From the NCBI GenBank assembly GCA_002293455.1, contig DBDH01000003.1, positions 11,454-24,779 of the forward strand: DNA of 13,326 nucleotides. The letters run 5' to 3'. Below, piece after piece: positions 6,535 through 13,326 of this stretch (its first letter is position 1; every line of letters begins with the position of its first letter). The notes below the pieces were generated by a model, which worked only from the letters and a program-made list of their open reading frames with translations, did no database searches and had not been told where the DNA came from. The position numbers and the translations under genes are program-made. The DNA comes from Treponema sp. UBA937 (GTDB lineage Bacteria; Spirochaetota; Spirochaetia; Treponematales; Breznakiellaceae).

Positions 6535-8052
6535 ATGAATTTTTTTGATTCAATACAATTGGGATTCGCGGCCCTTTTTAGCTTGGAATCGATAATATTA
6601 CTGGTTGTAGGTCTGGTTGTCGGATTGATCGCCGGGAGTATTCCCGGACTCAGCGCAAGCAATACGACCGCTATTTTGCTGCCCATAACCCTAGGAATGT
6701 CTATGGAAGGGGCATTGATTTTTATCGGCGCTATTTACGTGGGCTGCCAGTACGGAGGTTCCATACCTGCCATACTCCTTAAAACGCCGGGAGCCTTAGG
6801 TTCCGTGGCGACGGGGCTTGACGGGTATCCTCTTGCGCGAAAAGGAAAGGGAGATTACGCGCTTGGTATTTCTCTGACCGCATCGACTATCGGCGGTACG
6901 ATTGCCGCCATCGCTTCAATTATCATTCTCCGGCCCATTGCTCAGGTTGCCCTGAAATTCGGTCCCGCGGAAATATTTTTGCTTGCCCTTATGGGGATCG
7001 CTATCATTGTAGGAATTTCCGACAAGTCTCCGGCGATGGGGCTGCTGACAGGAATGTTAGGCTGTCTCATTGCCGCTATGCCGGCGGATCTTACCCTCGG
7101 TTATCCCCGTTTTACCTTCGGTCTTCTGGAACTGTATGATGAGTTCCCCAGTATTACCGCGATGATCGGTCTTTTTGCTTTTACTTCGCTTATCTCTCTG
7201 ACCGATGACGACGCCTCGGGTACGCAGAAGCAGAAACAGAAAGTCGGACAATTCAGTCAAATTTGGGAAGGCTCTAAACGGGTGTTTAAATCTCCTGTTT
7301 TGGTTGCCCTTTCAACATTTATCGGTCTTTTTGTCGGGATTATTCCCGGAGCGGGCGTAAATATCGCCGCTTTTATTGCTTATTCTCAGGCAAAGCTTTT
7401 TTCTAAAAAGCCGGAAGAATTCGGCAATGGTGCTGCCGAAGGAGTTATCGCGCCTGAATGCGCGAATAACGCGGTAGTCGGCGGTTCAATGGTACCGACG
7501 ATAACCTTAGGAATTCCGGGGAGCGGAACCGCGGCAGTCATGCTCGCCGCCCTCATCATGCACGGAGTACGACCCGGTCCGCAGGTAATGCGGGAATATC
7601 CCGGTCAGATATACGCTTTTATGCTGGCTATTGCGGCGGCTTCGCTCATTCAATGGGGTATTGCTATTTTTTATACCAAATTCGCGGTCAAACTTGCGGT
7701 AACGAAAAACCAGTTCCTTATTCCGGCGGTGTTGGCAACCTGTCTCATCGGCAGTTTCGCTACACGGCAGTTTATGATGGACATGTGGATTTTCGTTATT
7801 TTCGGTGTTATAGGCTATATACTTTCAGAAAGCGGTCATGATTATACCGCGCTGGTGTTAGGAATTGTTATGGGCGCTCTGGCGGAAGGGTATTACGCTA
7901 TTGCCATCAGTATTTCCCGCGGCAGTTTCAGCATATTCTTTAAATCTGGGTTTGCCTGGGCTATGTGGGTAGTGATCTTCGCGGTTTTGGCGGTACCGAT
8001 CATTACGCCCATTGTGAAAAAACGGAAAGCAAAAGCTGCGGTTGCCGGATAA
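6535..8052 (+). CDS. tctA: Tripartite tricarboxylate transporter large permease subunit (TctA)
   Basis: 505 aa, the full length expected for the large channel subunit with about 12 membrane helices, driving ion-coupled uptake of the ligand delivered by TctC. Seen in order: GSIPGLSASNTTAILLP (34-50), YGGSIPAILLKTPG (73-86), DGYPLARKGKG (96-106), a soluble linker about 223-250 (DDDASGTQKQKQK), then a second-repeat counterpart GIIPGAGVNIAAF (268-280), EGVIAPECANNA (302-313) and GIPGSG (326-331). The two PG-containing loops are the hallmark of the TctA inverted-repeat fold. AGGAGC precedes the ATG by about 7 nt. Coupled closely to tctB and followed 27 nt later by the hydro-lyase large subunit. 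Confidence 0.93.
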   Translation: MNFFDSIQLGFAALFSLESIILLVVGLVVGLIAGSIPGLSASNTTAILLPITLGMSMEGALIFIGAIYVGCQYGGSIPAILLKTPGALGSVATGLDGYPLARKGKGDYALGISLTASTIGGTIAAIASIIILRPIAQVALKFGPAEIFLLALMGIAIIVGISDKSPAMGLLTGMLGCLIAAMPADLTLGYPRFTFGLLELYDEFPSITAMIGLFAFTSLISLTDDDASGTQKQKQKVGQFSQIWEGSKRVFKSPVLVALSTFIGLFVGIIPGAGVNIAAFIAYSQAKLFSKKPEEFGNGAAEGVIAPECANNAVVGGSMVPTITLGIPGSGTAAVMLAALIMHGVRPGPQVMREYPGQIYAFMLAIAAASLIQWGIAIFYTKFAVKLAVTKNQFLIPAVLATCLIGSFATRQFMMDMWIFVIFGVIGYILSESGHDYTALVLGIVMGALAEGYYAIAISISRGSFSIFFKSGFAWAMWVVIFAVLAVPIITPIVKKRKAKAAVAG

Positions 8053-8079
8053 CAGGAGAGATTTTACAAAGGAGTATTT

Positions 8080-9360
8080 ATGGGAATGACGATGGCAGAA
8101 CAGCTCTTCTCAAGAAATAACAAAACAGGTAACGCAGTTTACGCGGGCGATATTGTCGACGCAAAAATTGACGGTGTGATGGTTTGTTTGGCACTTGATG
8201 AGATTGAGAAGCATATGCATAACACCGGAATGCCCGAAGGGCTTCCGCGCGTATGGGATAGGGATAAAGTCTATTATATTATGGACCATTTTCAGCCGGC
8301 TCCGAACGTTGAAGTAGCGGAGAGAAACAGAATCGGCAGAGAAATGGCCCGCAGACTCGAGTTCAAGCATTTTTTTGACAGTCATCCGGCTGTAGGGCAT
8401 CAAGTCATGTGTGACAAAGGATTTGTCCGTCCCGGTGAACTGATCATTGGAAATGATTCTCATAGTACCATTTACGGCGCGTTAAACGCCGGCGGTACGG
8501 GATTGGGAGAAGCCGATATTGCATACGCCATGACATTTGGGGAACTCTGGTTTCAGGTACCGGAGACGATCAAAATAGAACTCAAGGGAAGAGCACGGCC
8601 TTATCCCTTTGGGAAAGACATCATCCTTTATTTAGCCGGAAAGTACGGTGATGATTTTGCCCAATACCGTTCGCTGGAATTTACCGGTTCCGCCGCGGAT
8701 GGAATGGCAATTTCTGACCGTATGTGTATGGCGGATCATGGCGTGGAAGTAGGCGCCAAGTTTGGTTTCTTCCGTGCCGACGATAAAGTCATGGAATATG
8801 TCTCCGCCCGGACGAAACAGGCTTTTAAGCCGCTTGAAGCGGATAGTGACGCGAAATACGAAAAGATAATCGAAGTTGATGTTGATAATCTTGATTTTGT
8901 CGTAGCAAAACCGCATAACTTTGACAAGGTCGTTCCGGTAAAGGAAACGGCAGGGGTGAAAATAGACCAGGCCGTTATTGGTTCTTGCGCAAACGGCCGC
9001 TATGAAGACATTCTTGCAGCGGCAAAAATCCTGAAAGGGAAAAAGCTGCCTTCTCACGTGCGCTTCCTGATTCAGCCCGCGTCATGGGATGTTTACCGCC
9101 AGTGTTTAAACAGCGGCATTATTCCCGATCTTTTGGACGCGGGCGCACAGGTCCTTAATCCCGGCTGCGGTGTTTGTCAGCCTGTGTTGGGAGTTTTGTC
9201 CAAAGGAGAGGTTTGTATTACATCAGCTACACGCAACTATAAAGGCCGTCTTGGAAGCACTGATGCTTTTGTGTATCTTGCGGGACCTGCTACGGTTGCC
9301 GCTTCGGCATTAGCCGGTGAAATTGTAGATCCGAAGGAGGTGCTGCATGAATGTTATTAA
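8080..9360 (+). CDS. Aconitase/3-isopropylmalate dehydratase family hydro-lyase, large subunit (LeuC-like)
   Basis: 426 aa, carries the [4Fe-4S] cluster of a two-subunit enzyme that interconverts hydroxy acids by dehydration and rehydration. Seen: MGMTMAEQL start, DHFQPAPN (69-76), GHQVMCDKGFVRPG (106-119), GNDSHST (124-130), GEADIAYAMTFGELWFQVP (143-161), GSCANGRYED (301-310) and NPGCGVCQP (360-368). Cluster ligands would be C303, C363 and C366. Canonical LeuC has GSCTN; here the Thr is Ala304. Length fits the short LeuC/homoaconitase class. Start at 8080 follows AAAGGAG with a 5-nt gap. Its place after a TTT transporter, with no leucine-pathway gene beside it, argues for catabolism of an imported di- or tricarboxylate (candidates: citramalate/citraconate, dimethylmalate, maleate type acids) rather than leucine synthesis. 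That substrate reading is inference. Confidence 0.88.
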   Translation: MGMTMAEQLFSRNNKTGNAVYAGDIVDAKIDGVMVCLALDEIEKHMHNTGMPEGLPRVWDRDKVYYIMDHFQPAPNVEVAERNRIGREMARRLEFKHFFDSHPAVGHQVMCDKGFVRPGELIIGNDSHSTIYGALNAGGTGLGEADIAYAMTFGELWFQVPETIKIELKGRARPYPFGKDIILYLAGKYGDDFAQYRSLEFTGSAADGMAISDRMCMADHGVEVGAKFGFFRADDKVMEYVSARTKQAFKPLEADSDAKYEKIIEVDVDNLDFVVAKPHNFDKVVPVKETAGVKIDQAVIGSCANGRYEDILAAAKILKGKKLPSHVRFLIQPASWDVYRQCLNSGIIPDLLDAGAQVLNPGCGVCQPVLGVLSKGEVCITSATRNYKGRLGSTDAFVYLAGPATVAASALAGEIVDPKEVLHECY

Positions 9361-9841
9361 AGGCAGAGTTTGGAAATTCGGAGACTCTATAGATACTGAT
9401 GTTATTTCTCCCGGCGGAGACCGTTCCGAGCGTCTCATGGAAACTACAATGGCGGCTGTCCGTCCGGAATTTCCCAAAGAGGTAAAACCCGGAGATATTC
9501 TCGTTGCGGGACGTAATTTTGGCTGCGGGTCTCACCGGGAAACCGCCAACACCATATTGCGTGATATAGGCGTCAGAGCAATTGTTGCGGAATCTATCGC
9601 AAGAATTTTTTTTAGAGTGAGCATTTCCCTCGCTTACCCTACTTTTGTAGCTGCCGGAATAGGCAGCATGGTAAAGGATGGAGACGAATTGGAAATCAAT
9701 TATGATAAAGGACTGGTAACAAATATTTCTACCGGAGAAAGCATCCCGTTGACAAAATATCCTTCTTCAGTGGAGGAAATTTTCAACGCCGGCGGCCTTC
9801 TGCCTTTACTCAAACAGCGCTACGAAAGCGAAAAGAAATGA
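9347..9841 (+). CDS. Aconitase/3-isopropylmalate dehydratase family hydro-lyase, small subunit (LeuD-like)
   Basis: 164 aa, the swivelling domain that completes the active site of the large subunit. Seen: KFGDSIDTDVISPG (10-23), NFGCGSHRE (57-65), IVAESIARIFFRVSISLAYP (79-98) and a C-terminal NAGGLLPLLK. Most LeuD/aconitase proteins have GSSRE and FRNxxNxGLP; here they read GSHRE (His63) and FRVSISLAYP. The Ser aligned with the aconitase catalytic base (Ser62) and Arg64 are kept, so activity is likely, but the substrate pocket differs. AAGGAGG at 9334-9340 lies inside the end of the large-subunit gene, which this gene overlaps by 14 nt, fixing the start at 9347 and implying equal-ratio translation. 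A strong terminator follows. Confidence 0.88.
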   Translation: MNVIKGRVWKFGDSIDTDVISPGGDRSERLMETTMAAVRPEFPKEVKPGDILVAGRNFGCGSHRETANTILRDIGVRAIVAESIARIFFRVSISLAYPTFVAAGIGSMVKDGDELEINYDKGLVTNISTGESIPLTKYPSSVEEIFNAGGLLPLLKQRYESEKK

Positions 9842-9848
9842 TAAACAG

Positions 9849-9896
9849 TCTATTCCTCCGTTGATTGCAGCGGAGGAATAGATCAAATTTTCTTTT
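9849..9896 (+). terminator. Rho-independent terminator after the hydro-lyase small subunit
   Basis: A 12-bp stem (9849-9860 with 9871-9882, core CTATTCCTCCG/CGGAGGAATAG) can extend through the loop by three more pairs, followed after a few bases by ATTTTCTTTTT. It separates the structural operon from the regulator gene. Confidence 0.8.
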
Positions 9897-9913
9897 TACG
9901 GTATATTAACGAA

Positions 9914-10891
9914 ATGACAATATATGATATAGCCGTAGAAGCGGGAACTTCTATTTCAACTGTGTCCAGGGTGTTAAACGGTTTTGAGTATGTACGTCCT
10001 GAAACGCGAAAAAAAATTTTAGAAATAATATATCGTCATAATTATGTTCCAAGCGGATTTGCCCGCGGACTTGTATCCAATTCAATGAAAGCCATTGGAG
10101 TTATGACATCCGATATCCGGAATTATTATTTTGGTCAAATAGCAGCAACATTAGAAAATTTGTTTTTTGAATGGAACTACAGTACTATTCTCTGTAACAC
10201 CGGCAATAAATCCGAAAAGAAAAAAGAATATATCCATATCCTTTCTGAAAAAAAAGTTGATGGTATTGTACTTGTCGGTTCGGTTTTTACCGGAATAGAA
10301 ATTGAGACGATTATTGAAAAGTACCTCCCGAATACGCCTATTGTACTTGCGAACAGTTTTCTGGCGCTTCCAACCATTCACAACGTATCGATTGACTTTA
10401 ATTCCGGTTTTGATTTAGCGGTTGCTCATTTAAAGGAACGGGGACACAAGGATATTTTATATGTAGGTACATCGGAAACGTATAACGCAAATCGCAAGCT
10501 GGCCGGGTTCTACAAGGCAATGGAAAAACATGGTTTGTCATTAGACGGCACAGTAATCAGGGTTCCCTTTGGATTGGAAGGCGGAAATATGGTTGATCAG
10601 TTTATCAATTCAAAAACCACGGCTATCATTTTTGCCGATGACAATACCGCTTTTTGCGGAGCACGGCGGCTTAAAGAAAAGGGATTCCGTATCCCGGAAG
10701 ATATGGCGGTTATCGGAAACGATAATTCGTTCTATAGTTTGTATTCGGACCCGCCGCTTACATCGATAGATACCAAAGTAGAAACATTTTCAACTTTGGT
10801 CGCCAATATGATGCATGATCTTATGGAACACGCCGAAGTGGAAACCCCGGTACTGCTGACTTCGGACCTGGCTGTCAGGGAAAGTACCTGA
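9914..10891 (+). CDS. LacI/GalR-family transcriptional regulator
   Basis: 325 aa. Seen: N-terminal helix-turn-helix TIYDIAVEAGTSISTVSRVLNG (2-23), hinge helix region PSGFARGLVSNS (46-57) with Leu53, the residue that inserts at the central CpG of LacI-type operators. Then a periplasmic-binding-protein-like effector domain (IGVMTSDIRNYYF at about 61-73; VDGIVLVGS; DNTAFCGARRLKEKGFRIPEDMAVIGNDN). Slightly short because the helix-turn-helix begins at residue 2. Start at 9914 has no Shine-Dalgarno sequence, and a TATATT at 9902-9907 lies 7 nt before the ATG, so a leaderless mRNA is possible. It most likely represses the tct/hydro-lyase operon through the palindrome at 4857-4892 and is released by the transported acid or a product. 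Effector unknown; binding to that site is inferred. Confidence 0.92.
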   Translation: MTIYDIAVEAGTSISTVSRVLNGFEYVRPETRKKILEIIYRHNYVPSGFARGLVSNSMKAIGVMTSDIRNYYFGQIAATLENLFFEWNYSTILCNTGNKSEKKKEYIHILSEKKVDGIVLVGSVFTGIEIETIIEKYLPNTPIVLANSFLALPTIHNVSIDFNSGFDLAVAHLKERGHKDILYVGTSETYNANRKLAGFYKAMEKHGLSLDGTVIRVPFGLEGGNMVDQFINSKTTAIIFADDNTAFCGARRLKEKGFRIPEDMAVIGNDNSFYSLYSDPPLTSIDTKVETFSTLVANMMHDLMEHAEVETPVLLTSDLAVREST

Positions 10892-10910
10892 TAATCTCTA
10901 TTGATTATGC

Positions 10911-10949
10911 AAACTCCGTTTTTAGCATACCTAAAAGCGGAGTTTTATT
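10911..10949 (+). terminator. Rho-independent terminator after the LacI-family gene
   Basis: A 15-bp stem pairs AAACTCCGTTTTTAG (10911-10925) with CTAAAAGCGGAGTTT (10931-10945), with one T-G wobble and a CATAC loop, ending in GTTTTATT. It begins 19 nt after the regulator stop. Confidence 0.85.
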
Positions 10950-10956
10950 GATATCG

Positions 10957-11079
10957 ATGTTTTTCCCGCTTATAATAAAATGTATATATTCCTTTAATGT
11001 AACTTTCTGAAATAATGAGATTGGAAATAGTCAAATAGTTTTGGTTTATTTGACTATAGTCATGAAGCGGGAAAAACAT
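10957..11079. repeat. 15-bp inverted repeats enclosing a nested 11-bp inverted repeat
   Basis: ATGTTTTTCCCGCTT (10957-10971) and AAGCGGGAAAAACAT (11065-11079) are perfect inverted copies 93 nt apart. Between them ATAGTCAAATA (11027-11037) and TATTTGACTAT (11047-11057) form a second perfect pair with a 9-nt loop. The right outer arm runs into the ATG of the ATPase remnant. It could be a small non-autonomous element, or an operator and leader of the former ATPase gene. Confidence 0.6.
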
Positions 11080-11339
11080 GAAAAGACTCATTGAAAACAA
11101 ACTTTTGGAATGGAAAAACAAAGAAAACAGAAAGCCTCTCTTAATCTACGGCGCAAGGCAAACCGGGAAAACCTATTCTATTTGAAGCAAAATCCTGGGA
11201 AGCCGTCCGAAGCCAAAGTCTGGAAGTTTTTAGAAAAAAATACGGCATAGAAAAATCAATAAGAGTTTCCGCCAAAAACTTCGGCTTTGAAAACGGAATC
11301 AAAAGTGTGCCCTTATACGCGGTATGGTGTATAAAGTAA
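11078..11339 (+). pseudogene. Remnant of an AAA-type ATPase with DUF4143 C-terminus (internal deletion)
   Basis: From the ATG at 11078, 35 codons read MKRLIENKLLEWKNK... to YGARQTGKTYSI and stop at 11183. GARQTGKT is the Walker A region of the predicted ATPases that carry a DUF4143 C-terminus. The other frame then continues at once (11184-11339) with FRKKYGIEKSIRVSAKNFGF and ENGIKSVPLYAVWCIK before a stop; that pattern is the characteristic C-terminal end of the same family. Intact members are about 400 residues, so roughly 300 or more codons are missing, and the two ends are joined out of frame near 11180-11184. No product is expected. Such ATPases are often multicopy in host-associated bacteria and of unclear function. 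Confidence 0.82.
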
Positions 11340-11381
11340 CTCGATGCGGCACGCAGGGAGCTAGCGAAAAAAATTTCTTTT

Positions 11382-11392
11382 TGTGATATAAT
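11382..11392 (+). promoter_or_regulatory. Extended -10 promoter of parC, start site at or next to the ATG
   Basis: TGATATAAT (11384-11392) is a perfect extended -10 (TGnTATAAT). The A of the parC ATG at 11399 is the seventh base after it, where transcription normally begins. No convincing -35 is visible and there is no Shine-Dalgarno sequence, so a leaderless message is predicted. Confidence 0.65.
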
Positions 11393-11398
11393 TTAGTT

Positions 11399-13309
11399 AT
11401 GTCATATATTAAGAATTTGTTCGATAAAAACTTTTTAGAATATGCTTCATATGTAATTAAAGACCGCGCGATTCCCGACCTTGAAGACGGACTCAAGCCC
11501 GTTCAGCGGAGAATCCTTCATTCGCTTTTTGAAATGGACGATGGGAAATTCCACAAGGTTGCCAATGTTGTCGGCCACTGCATGAAGTATCATCCTCACG
11601 GAGACGCGGCGATTGGAGCCGCTTTGGTGGTTTTCGCGAACAAGGAATTGTTCATCGACCGGCAGGGAAACTTCGGGAACATCTTCACCGGCGATGAGGC
11701 TTCCGCATCACGTTACATAGAATGCCGGATTACGCCTTTGGCGAAAGATGTTTTCTACAATCCGAAACTTACCAACATGCTTGATTCTTATGACGGACGT
11801 AACAAGGAACCGATTCTTTTCCCCGCAAAAATTCCCGTAGTACTCATCATGGGGGCGGAAGGAATCGCGGTCGGAATGTCCACAAAAATTCTTCCCCATA
11901 ACATCATCGAAATTCTGGAAGCGGAAAAATCCATCCTCAGAGGGAAAAAAGCGGAGATATACCCGGACTTTCCTACAGGCGGCCTTATTGATGTATCAGA
12001 TTACAAAGATGGCAACGGTAAAGTATTGGTACGGGCAAAGCTCGATACCTCCGATCCCAAGCGCATCGTCATCCGGGAGCTGCCCTTCGGTTCAACCACC
12101 GAAAGCCTTATCGACAGCATAGAAAGCGCGGCAAAGGCGGGACGGATAAAGATTCAATCGATCAACGATTACACAAGTGAAAACGTGGAGATTGAAATTA
12201 AGATGGCGCGCGGCGTATATGCGGAAGAAACGATTGACGCGCTTTTTGCGTTTACCGAATGCGAACAGTCTATCTCGGTAAATCTTTTGGTCATTAAAGA
12301 TGGACTCCCGCGGGTGATGACCGTTACGGAAATTCTTACGCATCATACAAAGCAGCTTGTAAACATCCTTACCAAAGAACTGGAACTTGAACGCAAAGAA
12401 TTAAACGACAAACTGCACCAGCGGACACTGGAGCGGATTTTTATCGAAGAGCGGATTTACAAAGCTATAGAAAAAATGAAAACCGCGGAAAGCGTGGAAA
12501 AAGCCGTCATCGACGGATTCCAGCCTTTCTTAAAAGAGATCGGTCCGCGCGGCGTGAGCGGTGAAGATGTTGAACGCCTGCTCCGCATTCCCATCCGGCG
12601 CATTTCGCTTTACGACATCAACAAAGCCCGAACGGAGATGGATGAAATTAAAGCGCGCATAAAACAAATAGGCGTTCATCTTAAAAACATTGTTGCTTAC
12701 GCGGTTTCATTTTTGGATGGAATAATCGCAAAAGTAAAAGCCAATGAAGAAATCGGGAACGGAAAGCGGAAAACAAAAGTCGGAACTTTCGATAAAGTTG
12801 ATGTAAAAGAAGTCGTCAAAAAAGATTTGGAACTTCATTACGATAAAGCCACAGGATACTTAGGAACAGATGTTACCGGCGATATTATTGCGGAACTTTC
12901 TCCCTTTGACAGAATCCTCGTTTTCAAGCATGATGCAAGCTACAGTGTTATTGATATTCCCGAAAAAATATTTGTCGGTGAAAACGCCTTGATAAAGGAA
13001 GCTGATAAAGACCTTCTTTCCAAAACGATTTTCACGATTATCTACAAAGATAAAGAAACGGGTTATCCATATATAAAACGCTGCGTAATAGAAGGCTGGA
13101 TTATGAACAGGAATTACAGCTTAATTCCCGAAGGTTCCACGATGCTTCATGTGGATACAAGAACGAAATTTTCTTTTACGGTTCACTATGTTCCCAAACC
13201 GCGGCTCAAGATTACAAAAGAAAGTTTTAAAGCCGACGACTTCCTTGTAAAAGGATTAAAAGCCGGAGGGGTCAGAATCGCCAACAAAGAAGTAAAGAAA
13301 ATTGAGTGA
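11399..13309 (+). CDS. parC: DNA topoisomerase IV subunit A (ParC-type)
   Basis: 636 aa, DNA-cleaving subunit that partners ParE to decatenate chromosomes. Seen: EYASYVIKDRAIPDLEDGLKPVQRRIL (14-40), YHPHGD (64-69), QGNFGN (89-94), SASRYIECRITPLA with catalytic Tyr106, then a coiled-coil-bearing region about 320-470 (many K/E, LTKELELERKELNDKL). The C-terminal domain (about 480-600) is short and degenerate, with no GyrA box QRRGGKG, which favours ParC over GyrA. Overall it resembles the Bacteroidetes/spirochaete ParC type (FDRILVFKHDASYSV, KIFVGENALIKEA). Odd: positions equivalent to E. coli GyrA Ser83 and Asp87 are Ala70 and Ala74. No Shine-Dalgarno sequence; the ATG sits at the predicted transcription start. 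It is separated from parE by about 7 kb of unrelated genes. Confidence 0.92.
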   Translation: MSYIKNLFDKNFLEYASYVIKDRAIPDLEDGLKPVQRRILHSLFEMDDGKFHKVANVVGHCMKYHPHGDAAIGAALVVFANKELFIDRQGNFGNIFTGDEASASRYIECRITPLAKDVFYNPKLTNMLDSYDGRNKEPILFPAKIPVVLIMGAEGIAVGMSTKILPHNIIEILEAEKSILRGKKAEIYPDFPTGGLIDVSDYKDGNGKVLVRAKLDTSDPKRIVIRELPFGSTTESLIDSIESAAKAGRIKIQSINDYTSENVEIEIKMARGVYAEETIDALFAFTECEQSISVNLLVIKDGLPRVMTVTEILTHHTKQLVNILTKELELERKELNDKLHQRTLERIFIEERIYKAIEKMKTAESVEKAVIDGFQPFLKEIGPRGVSGEDVERLLRIPIRRISLYDINKARTEMDEIKARIKQIGVHLKNIVAYAVSFLDGIIAKVKANEEIGNGKRKTKVGTFDKVDVKEVVKKDLELHYDKATGYLGTDVTGDIIAELSPFDRILVFKHDASYSVIDIPEKIFVGENALIKEADKDLLSKTIFTIIYKDKETGYPYIKRCVIEGWIMNRNYSLIPEGSTMLHVDTRTKFSFTVHYVPKPRLKITKESFKADDFLVKGLKAGGVRIANKEVKKIE

Positions 13310-13326
13310 GCTTGTTGCAAAACTCG

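Noticed and set aside
8632..9057. 141-codon open frame on the minus strand
   Set aside because: Antisense to the LeuC-like gene, with a Cys/Arg/Phe-rich shadow composition and no ribosome-binding site of note.
8080..9841. Leucine biosynthesis leuCD
   Set aside because: The family match is real, but there is no leuA or leuB nearby, the genes share an operon with a TTT transporter under a LacI-type operator, and active-site residues differ. I therefore withheld the gene symbols.
1..13326. CRISPR array, tRNA, rRNA or insertion sequence
   Set aside because: No regularly spaced direct repeats, tRNA-like cloverleaf, rRNA segment or transposase motif was seen on reading either strand.

Overview
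The window reads as a chromosome segment from a spirochaete, most likely a Treponema-like organism of moderate GC content. Three things suggest this. The ParE/ParC pair is of the compact Bacteroidetes/spirochaete type. The export signals have permissive, treponeme-like endings (LFAAG, CVSC). Several small proteins look like conserved hypotheticals of that group. The assignment rests on recalled family resemblance, not on a search. All recognised genes are on the + strand.

Layout. (1) 1-1126: a 12-bp inverted repeat, then an overlapping pair of unassigned genes: 81 aa, and 247 aa with a possible PD-(D/E)xK-like core plus a winged helix. (2) 1137-2285: a consensus promoter, a structured leader, a small lipoprotein and an overlapping gene for a membrane-anchored YiiX-type (permuted papain/NlpC) cysteine hydrolase. 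(3) 2379-4409: a topoisomerase IV B subunit with an unusual Lys/Ala/Pro-rich N-terminal tail, ending in a terminator. (4) 4410-4923: a long intergenic region with two TetR-type palindromes that have no adjacent regulator gene, and a strong promoter whose -10 box lies in a perfect 36-bp palindrome. (5) 4924-9841: tctC-tctB-tctA, a complete tripartite tricarboxylate transporter, followed by large and small subunits of an aconitase/isopropylmalate-dehydratase-type hydro-lyase. (6) 9849-10891: a terminator and a LacI-family regulator. (7) 10911-11339: a terminator, nested inverted repeats, and the remnant of an AAA-ATPase/DUF4143 gene reduced to its two ends. (8) 11399-13309: the topoisomerase IV A subunit, possibly translated from a leaderless mRNA.

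How it fits together. The centre looks like a self-contained catabolic unit. A periplasmic binding protein and its two membrane partners import a small di- or tricarboxylate. A two-subunit Fe-S hydro-lyase adds or removes water from it. A local LacI repressor probably controls the unit through the palindrome at 4857-4892. No downstream lyase or dehydrogenase is present, and the small subunit differs from canonical LeuD at active-site positions, so the substrate is open. The unit lies between parE and parC, which are usually neighbours, and a decayed ATPase gene sits at its right edge. This suggests insertion between two housekeeping genes. The best candidate for something undescribed is this regulated transporter/hydro-lyase unit. 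The tailed ParE is second.
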